A stretch of 64,000 nt of DNA, from the NCBI GenBank assembly GCA_000827325.1, contig KN832879.1, positions 1,426,001 through 1,490,000 on the forward strand, in the 5' to 3' direction. This document shows positions 30,412 to 40,898 of the stretch, piece by piece. The notes below the pieces were generated by a model. That model worked only from the letters and a program-made list of their open reading frames with translations. It did no database searches and was not told the origin of the DNA. The stretch comes from Oidiodendron maius Zn. Lineage: Eukaryota > Ascomycota > Leotiomycetes > Myxotrichaceae. Position 1 is the first letter of the stretch. Each line of letters starts with the position of its first letter. Position numbers and translations under genes: made by a program.

Positions 30412-32596
30412 CTAATAAACGCCGTCTCCACCTTCAAATTGATATACGTTTAAATTATCCATAAGAGTACTCCAATCTGCAAAGTCCGCCGTACTCATAT
30501 CCCAGAACGATAGATCCGGAACCCTGCCATCCGACGCATGACCGGACTCCGCTGCAAATCCTCCCAGGGCAACGATGCCATTGTCAGTGTGGTCGATCGT
30601 AGATTGCCGTTGTGCAGATTCTCGAATGCTTACAGCTTTTCGCCTCAAACCTTGCACCATCATCCATTTGAAGCCATGTTTGACGGGTAGTCCATGGTGA
30701 AAGCCGATTTCTATGGTTTTGTCAACGGCATTCCATGCTCGTTCGACGTGAGGGCTCGAAGGATTGACACAAAGATACCAGAGGGCGTATGTCAGGGGAT
30801 AATATTGGTGGTAGATGGCCAGGAGCCAGCGAAAATCTCGCAGAAGGTCTTCAGTCCGAGTCCGAAGATCGATTTCGAGGATCGTGCATGCCTTGTCGAG
30901 TAGACTCTCGGTGGCGACATAATATTCTTGGGTCGAATTTGGGCTCAGATTCAGCGACCTTTGATGCATGACGAAATCGGTCTTGATGGATAATAGCCGG
31001 CCTATGAGGATCGTTGCTTGTTGCTCTGGAATGTCAGGATTGCAATGTGAGAGATACCTTCGATTAAGTTGTGCTGAAAATTCATTCAGGATGTTGCTTC
31101 CAGTTGTACCCCCTGAGCCTTCATAATTCCACGTTGCTGGAGAACTACGATACAGCTTAGGGAGTGCCACTGTTGTTTCGTAAATCATGATGGAAAATGT
31201 CATTCCAGTCCACGAGGACTTTGCCATTGGCAGATGGGTCATTTCTGGTGTGAGGTCACTGTCATCGAGGTTTGACGGGAAACGTGTTTCGGACGGGTTC
31301 CCAGTGATGCAAGGGGCCGATATTCCGTAATCTTCTGCGGCTCGAGCTTCAGCAGCACACAAATACCACCATAATCGCCGCCGCATCTCGGACTTGAAGG
31401 GCGAGAGTTTAAAGTTACTTCCATCCCTGTGCAGTCCGATGGACTGAGCGCAGCGCATCACCAGGCCGTATAGTGTCCAAGTTGAACGTCCTGGCCTGTA
31501 TACCCGAAGACAATTCTAGGTAGTTCTTCAGAGCAGAGTCAGAACCTAAAAGCAGAAACTTACGAGATAAATTGCCATGGCTTGTAAGGAAAGCATAGTG
31601 GGGGAGTCAAGAAATTCAGCAGCAGCCAGAGATTGTTCAAGCCCACGCTTGAACGAGATGAGAGCTTCCTCCTTGGGTAGGTTGAGCAGCTGTTCTGCGT
31701 CGGTGGAAGGTAGACTTGTAACAGCAGCAAGGTATATCGAGAATAATAGAGCGCTAAGGTCGTGTTCGATCCCAGAAGGGTTGTTGATAGCCTTATACAA
31801 GGCAGCTTCCGTAGTGGGAATATGTAGGAATCGGGCGAGGGGGTCAACATTGTGGAGATACACGCGCCACAGCGAGATGGAGTGCGATCGAGAAGGCTGA
31901 TTGATTCGATCAGCTGTTTCCCCTTTCCTGAAATCTGAGAATGGTGGCCCGATATCGAATAATGTTGTGTTGTCCTCCTGCATGGTGCCTTTCGGTGTGC
32001 CCATTGCAGCCTGCAGCTCTCTTTCCTGTACAGTGAGTGGTCAATGTAGTTCAGACAATTGTTTTCATGGCCTTTACCTCAGCTAATATTCGAAACAACA
32101 GGGCCTCATTCACATAGCAGCTGGATCCGCCATCCTCCACAAGCATCTCTTCAGTCGATACACGGTCCTCTGAGTGTATCTCGTGGCTTTCACTATCCTC
32201 AAACACCTTGCTTAGTGGCGAGTCCTTAGCATCATCACGGGTCATAGACTCGTCCTCATCTGCTTCGAACCTTTTTGGAGGGTGACTGTTTCCTTTTGCG
32301 ATAGTCGCAACGGTTCGTTCGAGCTGGGACAAACGAGCAGACACATCGGTAATCGTAGTCTTGTGAAGACGTCTAGGTTGCCGTTCTGTTTTTGGGTATC
32401 GGCAGAAGTTATTTCCACGCACACAGTTGGAACACGGTGACCTCTTATCGCATCTAACCTTACGTTGATGGCAGATTTCACAGGATCTTGGCATTGGCTT
32501 GTCCGAGGTCGTTAGAAGCTTTTGTGGAGGCAGCGCTGCGGGCCTTTTGTCGGGGCTGAGAGAGTTCTCAGAGGCAAAACTTATCATCTCGGACAT
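30412..32596 (-). CDS. Zn(II)2Cys6 transcription factor 2
   Basis: Three exons on the minus strand, 32596-32078, 32025-31564 and 31515-30412, give 694 residues. The zinc cluster has cysteines at 39, 42, 49, 55, 58 and 65 (SCEICHQRKVRCDKRSPC, then SNCVRGNNFC), followed by a basic linker and the short helix VSARLSQLERTVATI. The fungal-specific middle domain spans about 190-480 (LWRVYLHNVDPLARFLHIPT; VYRPGRSTWTLYGLVMRCAQ; SEMRRRLWWYLCAAEARAAE). This order is typical of activators of transporter and metabolite genes. The 34-bp element sits 80-113 nt upstream of its own ATG and is repeated upstream of the adjoining MFS, which suggests self-regulation and control of that exporter, or control of both by one other factor. 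All introns are short and in phase; no lesion. Confidence 0.92.
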
Positions 32597-32827
32597 TGTT
32601 TGGCACCTTAAATCCAGAATTCAGGTCTATGCTGCAAGTAATAAGAAAGATATGGTGGAAATGACGACGACAACGCTCGGCCTCGGCCGATATTTGGTCA
32701 CCGAGACTAGCTGCTCATAATGCCGATCCGACAATATTAGCTGTGGCTGGGCTCGATCTTGATAAGCGAGCTAACCCTCCGCTCTGCTGCCTTGCGATTC
32801 AGCCTTGGCCGTAACTCCGGTCAACCA
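32597..32827. promoter_or_regulatory. Promoter of regulator 2
   Basis: This 230-bp stretch upstream of the minus-strand start holds the 34-bp palindromic element at 32676-32709 and borders a solo LTR. No coding signal. Confidence 0.5.
32676..32709. promoter_or_regulatory. 34-bp palindromic element, copy B (upstream of regulator 2)
   Basis: CTCGGCCTCGGCCGAT is followed by ATTTGGTCAC and CGAGACTA, giving arms CTCGG ... CCGAG at the same spacing as copy A at 27396-27429. The two outer parts (16 and 9 bases) are identical between copies. It lies 80 nt upstream of ATG 32596. Confidence 0.65.
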
Positions 32828-32994
32828 TGTCAGAGATGGCTTATAATTTTGAGGCACTTACACGTCCATTACAGCCGTATTTACGTGCCCTTTACGGTTC
32901 ATTGTTCTGCCTGTATTATCCGTAGCGGGTATTACCGATACGTTGTAGTTATAGCCGTATTGAGTTTAGCAATGCATTGCTCGTAATCCTGACA
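32828..32994 (+). mobile_element. Diverged solo LTR of the Copia family
   Basis: It starts TGTCAGAGATGGCTTATAAT and ends CTGACA, the same ends as the 248-bp LTRs at 35908 and 40899. It is 167 bp long because about 80 bp are missing after the first 25. The rest (gaggcacttacac ... ttcattgttctgcc ... attgctcgtaatcctgaca) aligns with scattered substitutions. The flanks AACCA and ATTAG do not match, so no target duplication is left. It is an old recombination product within the regulator 2 promoter side. Confidence 0.85.
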
Positions 32995-33097
32995 ATTAGC
33001 TACCGGTGTGATGTTACAATTGGGCCACAGGTGGTCGGTCCGATCCAAGAATATAATATGCCGCCTGCTTGACATCGAGCTAGCCCACCTGGCCGTA

Positions 33098-34408
33098 TCA
33101 ATTGTCCCCGCCTTCTTCGGGGGTATAGTAATCGATGATGTCTTGGAAGAGCTTCAACCCTATCTCCTTTTGAGAGACCTCGGATGCATTTCTTTTCAGC
33201 TCTCTTATCTCAGTCTGCTTTGACTCGTTGGAATTCTCTATCTTAGATTTCAAAGCTTCACGTTCCTTGCTATGTCTCTCCTCCAATTCTCTAAGAACTC
33301 TATCGATCTCTTCCTGCTTGCCATGGAGGACAGCGTCGTAGTCCTTCCGAGACTGCTCGATTTCTTGGTCGAGCGAAGTGACAGTCATGGCTCGTTTAGC
33401 AGCATCGTCTTTCAGTTTCTGTATCTTGGCTTCGAAAATTTCCACTTGTCTTGATGCCCATGCCATCTGTTGCTCTCTTTCACCACTGGCTTTGATGCTC
33501 GAAGTCTCTGAGGGTTTTATGACTGGGTGTAGAGCCGTCAATATCTGTTCTGCAGCTTGGCTGTTCGCCGTGCTGTTAAAGTGTGGGGTGCTTTCCTGTT
33601 GTTCAGCCTCGCAACCTTCAACTTCGACCGTGATTGACTGGAGGTGATCAACTGTCTCAGGAAGCCTTTGCCAACTTTTAAGAGTTGTGTTAAGAACGAT
33701 ATCTGAAAGTGGTTGTTCTGTCAATCCAGATTGGCTTTCGAGGCATCTCATGGGATCCGGAGGGAACATAGCCCCATCAACAGAACGACCACATGACATT
33801 CGACTCCCGCCGTTGGGTATGCGATAGAATGTGCCGTCTGCTTGTCTCTGTTCTTGCTCTTGTACTCTACCTCTACGAGATACCTCATCCAGACTAGGCT
33901 GCAGTCTATCCGAATGTACCTCGGGTGATAGAGGGGACTGATTTTCGACAGAACCTTGACAGAGCATATCTCCCACTTGAAATCGTTTGGGCCTCTTTGT
34001 ATGGCTGGATCCGGCCTCCCAATCATTATTTTGGTCGGAGCTAGGATTAACCGGAGACCGCTTGTTAGGATAGGATGTGTTTACACTAGTGAAGGTTGCT
34101 GCCGGTGCGATTCCAGGAGCGATTGAAATAGTACTCGGTACCTGATTTTCGTTCCATGTCGGTCTAGCAATCTGTGCAAGAATATTCCGGGGGTTTATTG
34201 TGCGATCCCAGTACGTTCGACAGGTGTTTGCAGATCTTCTATAGCCGCACTGTTTAAGGGCATAAGAGACCCTCTTCCAATGTTCGGTCGTGCTGACCAG
34301 GGGCTCGTTTAACCAGGTGTTTGTGAGTTGGCTGATAATTGTCTCTTCCTCAGCAACCCATGCTGAACGGGCATTGCGCGTTATAGAATTATTTGCGGAC
34401 GAAGCCAT
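33098..34408 (-). CDS. Myb/SANT-like DNA-binding protein with C-terminal coiled coil
   Basis: This is a single-exon frame of 436 codons on the minus strand, ATG 34408-34406. Residues 12-70 (RSAWVAEEETIISQLTN, then HWKRVSYALKQCGYRRSANTC) have the tryptophan spacing and helix-turn-helix rhythm of Myb/SANT-like domains, with the final TYWDRT. The middle (70-300) is polar and rich in Ser, Pro and Gln, probably disordered, with a basic KRPKRF patch that could be a nuclear signal. Residues 315-425 are a long charged coiled coil (EIFEAKIQKLKDDAAKRA; VLRELEERHSKEREALK). It is likely a nuclear DNA-binding protein; the target is unknown. The adjoining mobile-element DNA raises the possibility of a domesticated transposon protein, but I see no transposase motif. 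Confidence 0.7.
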   Translation of the reverse strand: MASSANNSITRNARSAWVAEEETIISQLTNTWLNEPLVSTTEHWKRVSYALKQCGYRRSANTCRTYWDRTINPRNILAQIARPTWNENQVPSTISIAPGIAPAATFTSVNTSYPNKRSPVNPSSDQNNDWEAGSSHTKRPKRFQVGDMLCQGSVENQSPLSPEVHSDRLQPSLDEVSRRGRVQEQEQRQADGTFYRIPNGGSRMSCGRSVDGAMFPPDPMRCLESQSGLTEQPLSDIVLNTTLKSWQRLPETVDHLQSITVEVEGCEAEQQESTPHFNSTANSQAAEQILTALHPVIKPSETSSIKASGEREQQMAWASRQVEIFEAKIQKLKDDAAKRAMTVTSLDQEIEQSRKDYDAVLHGKQEEIDRVLRELEERHSKEREALKSKIENSNESKQTEIRELKRNASEVSQKEIGLKLFQDIIDYYTPEEGGDN

Positions 34409-35907
34409 GGCATCTACAAAACTGAAGGAGTTCCTGAGTTGGATTCAGAGATAGGCGACCTCCTATTCAAATTGTACCACTTTTATGGCGGCTAGTTCAA
34501 GCTAGCATAGTCTACAGAGAACCAAAGGCCAATGAGATTGATGTGTGGGTTCTTGACTATTTAGTGATCGACCAGGTTCAAATCCTTCGAGCTCTAGTTC
34601 CTTAGCAACATCGGCTCAACGAATTGTACGTTTTCTTTGGACTAATATTGTGGCCTTACGCACGCATACCCAAGGAAAGGGATCTCACTATAAATGCCGT
34701 GTTCTATTTAGCTACCAAAAAGTTTGTTCTACCTAGGCCAAACAATGCGTTCCTATTTACCCATAAGAGCTGTTAGGTAACAGTTGTCACTCGCCTTTAG
34801 TGAGTGAGGGAGAAGTTCGGTACATGAGAGTGTGGAACAGAGACCAACAGCTACCTGGCAGGGGAGGAATTTGTCCGTAAACAACCAGACTCAGGAAGTA
34901 AGGGATATGATACAAAGCGCGTAGCAGACGAATAAGATAGAAGGGAAGCAGTGATGACTCGGGGGGTACAGTACTGTAGAGGTCTACCCGGCGAGTCAGG
35001 GTTACATCGGTGTGTGAAAGGTTATGCTGTGGCTTAATACAGAGGGGAGCGCGGCGGGTAGCCCGTCGGCGGTCTGTTGGTGGCGAGCTTGTGGAGCTGG
35101 CACATATGATCGTGAGGTACGATTCGTGAGTCGTAATCACGGGTCGATGTTCTAGATGATCACACTGAACCGCTTACCCTCTCACTAGCCAGGATAATAC
35201 TTGTATCCATCAAGACACACCTCGAATTTGGTTGGAGAACTTCAAGCCGTGGACTTATCCAGGTCTTCCAGCCAATAAAGATACTCTTCTATTGGCAGCC
35301 GTGGCTTCGGAGGTCTCGGTGTTAATTCCAAATGTTTCAGAATTTCTAGCAGACGTCATCGGAGCGGCACGAAGTTCGCAGTACGATTCCGGCCTTCCTT
35401 TCTTGGTGAATCGGCGATGGAAGTCTTCACTTCAGCTTTGATTGGTAAGTTTACGAAGGCATTTTCATCGGTCAACTTGGTACTCTCATACTATCCATGA
35501 CAGAAATGAGCTGGGAAAAGCAATCGCTACAATCGTAACGACCCCCATTCGTCCAAGCGAATGGCTATCGCGGCTCACATGCATGGCTGCGGCCGGCTCT
35601 GTAATTATTGGCCTTGTGACATGTGCTGCCTCTGATGGATGTACGCGCCGTACCGCTCTGAGGCTAATTATTCTCCTTGCACGATATATTTAGTTCGAAA
35701 GACCATTCGCGAACTCCAAGCGTAGAGAGGGAAGTAGTGATTGGAAGGATGTCTCGGCCGGGATGAATTGAGATATGGACTTAAAGGACAGTTTTAGGTT
35801 CTTGTAAATCCCTCATATAAACCAGGTCGTTACCTCATAAGAGGTTCCCTATCTTGCGGTCTCAATTTAGGCTTCAGATCCATCGGTCGTCAGCCATATG
35901 TTATTAT
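34409..35907. other. Intergenic with weak coding-like stretch at 35232-35693
   Basis: From 34409 to 35200 I see no gene. At 35232-35441 a + strand frame reads ENFKPWTYPGLPANKDTLLL, with a good splice donor (gtaagt, 35446) and an acceptor (catgacag, ending about 35503) following, but the frames do not join without a stop and I do not recognise the protein. It may be a gene remnant broken before the Copia insertion next to it. Confidence 0.35.
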
Positions 35908-36155
35908 TGTCAGAGATTGCTTATATAATTGATACCCAATCCGGTGGATTGAAGCCCAACCCTAGAAGCATATAAACCCCTAAGCCAGAGGGTTATATCC
36001 TTAATTAATTGAAGCACTTACACACCCTTTACAGCCCTATTTACATGCCCTTTTACGGTTCATTGTTCTGCCAGTATAACCTATAGAGGATATTACCGAT
36101 ACGTTATAGTTGTAGCCGTATTAAGTTTAGCGCTGTATTGCTCGTAAACCTGACA
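35908..36155 (+). repeat. 5' LTR
   Basis: 248 bp, TGTCAG...CTGACA. It differs from the 3' LTR at four sites only: A36045, A36083, A36106 and T36136 where the 3' copy has G, G, G and C. All four are transitions and three follow CpA-to-TpA (or its complement). Confidence 0.97.
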
Positions 36156-36169
36156 GGTTATGAGCCTGG
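36156..36169 (+). other. Primer-binding site for half tRNA-iMet
   Basis: GGTTATGAGCC directly follows the 5' LTR. Its reverse complement GGCTCATAACC is the anticodon stem-loop of fungal initiator tRNA-Met. Copia of Drosophila and yeast Ty5 are known to prime from this internal cut of tRNA-iMet rather than from the tRNA 3' end, and the same mode is inferred here. Confidence 0.85.
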
Positions 36170-36178
36170 CTCTTTAAC

Positions 36179-39100
36179 ATGGCTTCAACTACAACCCCTC
36201 TTACAGATAGCAACCAGTATTACGCTTCGAAATACAGTCGTATCGCTATATTCACAGGTGATAACTATACAGCCTTTGCAACGACCTGCCGCACTGCCCT
36301 AGTAGTGGTAGGAGCCTGGTCTATCGTTGATGGCACTGAAATTAGACCTGCTGGTGCTGGTGCAGGGCGCCGAGACTGGAATGATCGCAATCGAAAGGCT
36401 ATACAGCTGATCAGCAGCTCAGTCAGTGCACCGTTCCAGCCTCGTATTACAGATAGTATTAATGAGGAGGACGCCAATATAATGTAGGCTGAACTAACTA
36501 AGGAGGATCAAGCTACAAGCAGGGTGTACCAGGCTAATCTATACTCTCAATTCAACCAAGCTGCTTGGAACCCTTAAACCGAATCAATTCGAACCTTTCA
36601 AGCTCGACTAGAAGAGTTTAGAGCTTAATTAGTCAATACAGAGCGTGCAATCAATGAGAATGATATAATATAGAGGATAATATCCGCAATCCCGGATAAA
36701 GGAGACTAGAGGCAAGCCAGATAGTTCTGCTTACAAGACAATATAGACCTTGCAGCTATTATCACGACCCTACAATCTTATAAAAAGCCTGTTACAGGTA
36801 CTCTAGGATTGGCTATAGCTGGAGCTACAGCTGCCCTAGCTAATTCAGGGCTGAATTCTGGATCCTAGCATCCTACAGGCTGTAACAATATAAGAGATGG
36901 CTGCAGAGGATCTACAAGAGGCTGTAGACGTGGCTATAGAAGAGGAATACAAAAGGGTAGAAGAGGAGGCCATTTACAAGGCAACAAGGATACCTGCTTC
37001 TTCTATAATAAGCAGGGATATCTGTAACACGATTGCTTCAAATACAAGAAGGCAAAAGAGGCTCTTAATAACCAGGGAGAAGAGTATATAAATACAGTCT
37101 CTTATATCTCTTATTTCAATCAAATAGAGCCAGATTGTTCCCTCTATTCGACTGACAATAAATACACCTATATAACCAACTCAAATGGATCCTAGGCAGT
37201 GGATTCAGGCACAACACGCCATTTTAGTGGATTTATAGGTGATTTTATAGCCCTGAAGCAATAGGCAACCCCACGGATAGTAAAGACAGCAGATAATACA
37301 GCATTTGAGGCTCTTAGTTCAGGAGACATTAAGCTACAGACAACCTATAGGCTATATATCCTATAGAACGTGTGGTTTATACCAGAATTCAGCTGCTGGC
37401 TAGTCTCAACTGCAATACTTAATGATAAGGGTATTGTAGTAACCTTTAAGAACCACAATTTACAAGCAACCTACAGATCAAATACAGTATTCTCAGGCTC
37501 TAGGAAGCTAGGACTATATTATATTGATTTATAGACCGATTCAGCAATAGCAACAACCTCAACGCTATCGTTTACAGACATAGGCTCTGGAATCCTACCT
37601 GTAATATAGTCGCTATAAGAGCTTTAGTATAATTATCTTGATCATCCAAATTATCGGACTGTAGAAAAGATACCGGAGCATATAGATAGGATATCCTTCT
37701 GTAAATTGACTATAGCAGATTAAATTACAGGTGATACAGTATATGAAAGCTGCTTAGCTGGCTGTATAAAGGAATCCTTTAATAAGAAGACTAATACTCA
37801 CGCTACAAGTAAGCTAGTGCGATTACACTGCGATATATCCGGAATACAGGATAAGAGCATCCAAGGATATCGATACTTCTTGCTGGTTACAGATAATACA
37901 ATAAGGTGCACCTGGATCCGTTACTTTAAGAGTAAATCCGTACAGGACTATATCCCTGTCTTTAAGTAACTAATTAATGAATTAGAACATGAAACCAGCC
38001 GTAATGTAGTATATATACAAGCTAATAATAGGAAGGGAGAGTTTGGATCCAAATTCCAAGGCTATCTAAATAATAAGTATATTATATTCGAGCTGTCCCT
38101 GGTATACAAACACTCCCTGAACGGAGTGATTGAAAGGGCTATAGCGGTAGTCAACAAGACAGCCAGGTCAATCCTATATAGGGCAAAGGCTCCCTTATGG
38201 CTCTGGTGCTTCGTAACAGAGTATACAGTCTATCTGAAGAATCGACTACTAACAACTACCCTTCCCTGGGGTGACTCTACAGATGTATGTACGCTGCTAT
38301 AGGCGTTTACTGGCCTGAAGCCGAATCTAAGCGTCTTACAGACCTGGGGATGTATAGCATACCCCCTAAATTCGCTTGAACGGATACCCAGGAAGTGGGA
38401 TCCTAGAATGCAAGGAGAGTATATGTTTATTAGCCTAAAAGGCAATAAGATCTGGAGGTTCTTGAACCTAGAGACCCTAAAAGAAGAGGTCTCTATAGAC
38501 GTTGAATTTCATGAGTTCAAGTTCCCTATTATAGCTGAAGATGCTAACGGTCGACTATTACCTAGGAGGCCTGCACTAGTACCTACAGATACCCTACAGC
38601 TGCCAGAGCTCAGAACAGGAGCGTCTGGAGCTGATTTACAGCCACTAGAGTATTCTGCCAATACATCTAGGACTGATTTACAGACAAAAGCTGCTATTAC
38701 AGACCATATCTTATCTAAAAAGCAGATTCGAGAGGCTTAGACTCCTGGAAGCAGTACAAGTACTAAGTATTCTAGCTGTAATCTACCCGTATAAAAGACG
38801 GTTAGGTTTGCAGAGACAGATAGCATAAGAGGTGAGGCTGTTAAGCCTATATAAGGTAGCAGAGGAGTTTTACCTGCACCTAGAGTCAGTGGTAAAGCTA
38901 TAAAGGCGTTTCCTGATCTCTCTAGTAGAGGTGTATTACCTACCCCTTCTCTTGATAGGGGGTTACAGACTAAAAGTCTGAACTCAGCAGCTATCTTTAA
39001 GCAAACATAGTCCGGCAGGGTGCCTAAGCTGACTGTTTTCACTAAATCTGTGGCACGGCTTGTTATAGAGCTACAGGCCATCCATATCAAGGGTGATTCT

Positions 39101-40699
39101 AGTTTAATTGAGGTCCCTGCTACACCCTTTAAGTCTGTTTCGCTCAAGGAGGCCATAAAGGAGGACGTTCCTGTATAGAAGAAAGCGCTATTAAGTGAAC
39201 TTCAGTCCCTGAAGAATACATGTACCTTCTTGATTGTTCCAGTCCCTAAGGGCTAAAGGGTAATCCAATATAGGTGGATTTTATACAAGAAACTAGATGC
39301 TAAAGGCGACCTGGCTAGATATAAGGCTAGGGTCGTAATCAAGGGCTTTAAACAATAGTATAGTCTTGATTATTTTGCTACCTTTATGTCTATTGCTAAA
39401 TTTAATACATTACAAGTTCTTCTTGTTATTATTATAGAACTAGATCTTGAAGCAGATTATATTGATATTGATACTATATTCCTGAATCCTGTCTTACTAG
39501 AAGAAGTTTATATAGAGTTGCTAGAGTATTTTGAGTTATTATACCCTGATATTAAGCCTGGAACCTGTTTATAGCTCTTGAAAGCTCTCTATAGATTGAA
39601 ACAAGCTCCTAGGGAGTGGTTTCAGGAAGTCAATTCATTCTTCTAGAGCTTAGGATTTAATCCTATAGATACAGATCCGAATCTCTTTGTCCGTAATAGA
39701 GTATATATATTACTTTATATAGATAATATACTAATTGCAGGCCGCCCGGACAATATTGCGGCTATAAAGCAGCAAATTGTAGCTAAATGGAAGAGCAAGG
39801 ACTTAGGACCAGTTATAACATTTGTTGGCTTCTAAATTAAGAGGGATCAAGCAGCTAAGACCCTGATTATTCATCAAACAGCCTATATTACAAGACTCCT
39901 AGAACAATTTAAGCTTGATAAATCTAATCCTATACACTTACCAATCCCAGCCAATACAGTCCTAAAGCTTAAGCCGGATATTTATCCTATAGACCGAAAC
40001 CAACTACTGCAGCCTGTTGAAACAACAGTCTACAGGCAGGCAGTTGGTTGCTTGCTCTATCTGACGAATTGCACTTGTCCTGATTTGTCGTATCCAGTTA
40101 GACAGCTAGCTAGGTATATGCAGAGCCCTTGGATTGATTACTTACAGCTTATAAAGCAGGCCCTTCGCTACCTTAATGGCACCCGAAACCTAGGGATCAA
40201 ATATCAATTTACAGGCCGGAAGCCTAACCCTTACGACCTGTATTCTGATACAACCTGGGGCTCTGAAAGTGATCGTATATCCTTTCAGGGCTAGGTTGTC
40301 ACTAGGGCAGGGGGAGCGATATTATAGGTATCACAACGCCAGCGGTCTACAGCCTTAAGCTCAATAGAGGCTGAGTTTATGGCTGCTAGTGAAGCCGCAA
40401 AAGAAGCTGTATGGCTTGAAAAACTTATTATAGCTCTTAACGACTATGTTTCGGAGCCACCTACACTCCGCTGTGATAACTTAGGAACAGTGTCACTGGT
40501 TTACGACCCGAAATATCATGCAAAATCAAAGCATATAGACATCCGTTATATGTTTATATAGAACGATTTGATTGCTCAAAATAGACTCAAAGTCGAATAC
40601 ATCCCTGGCTCAGATCAGCCAGCCGATATGCTCACAAAGCAACTGCCAGTTGAAGCAATATAGAGGTATATGCAAACCCTAGGCATGAGAAGAGCCTAG
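36179..40699 (+). pseudogene. Copia gag-pol polyprotein, one frame with 32 internal stops
   Basis: From ATG 36179 to the final TAG at 40697-40699 a single frame of 1507 codons can be followed without any frameshift. In order: gag; a CCHC knuckle at 36995-37036 where the second Cys is Tyr, the His is Tyr and a TAA (37025) replaces a likely Gln; protease DSG at 37202; integrase with first Asp at 37832, second Asp changed to Asn (38024) and a conserved NGVIER end; reverse transcriptase with ALYRLKQAP and the YxDD box changed to YIDN (Asn 39725); RNase H around 40240-40560 (ALSSIEAEFMA). I count 22 TAG and 10 TAA internal stops and no TGA. This fits C-to-T and G-to-A decay of CAG, CAA and TGG codons. 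No active protein can be made from this copy. Confidence 0.95.
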
Positions 40700-40889
40700 A
40701 GTTATATCAGGGGCACTCTTGTACCGTAATACAGACCCTTTCAGGCCTGTAGAGCTGCTGAACTTCCTATAAGGGAGATGTAAGCAGGCTACAGCCGTAG
40801 CTATAAGCTTACGGGCCGTTATAGGAGTTAATGAGGCCTAGATATCAGTGAAATACAGAGCTCAAGGTTGAGGCTTCAGATTATAACGC

Positions 40890-40898
40890 AAGGGGGAG
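40890..40898 (+). other. Polypurine tract
   Basis: AAGGGGGAG directly abuts the 3' LTR and is the expected primer for plus-strand DNA synthesis. Confidence 0.9.

Noticed and set aside
34574-34584. tRNA gene suggested by the B-box-like GGTTCAAATCC
   Set aside because: The T-stem pairs at only three of five positions and no matching acceptor strand or A box lies 45-75 nt upstream.
34787-35140. 117-codon minus-strand frame
   Set aside because: Composition is random-looking (many Ser, Arg, Pro), no domain, no homologous pattern known to me.
36179-40699. Stop-codon recoding (TAG/TAA read as sense) in the Copia element
   Set aside because: The absence of TGA and of frameshifts first suggested recoding. 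But zinc-knuckle, integrase and reverse-transcriptase catalytic residues are changed by the same kind of C-to-T and G-to-A steps, CAG and CAA are still used widely as sense codons, and host genes in the window use TAG and TAA as normal stops.
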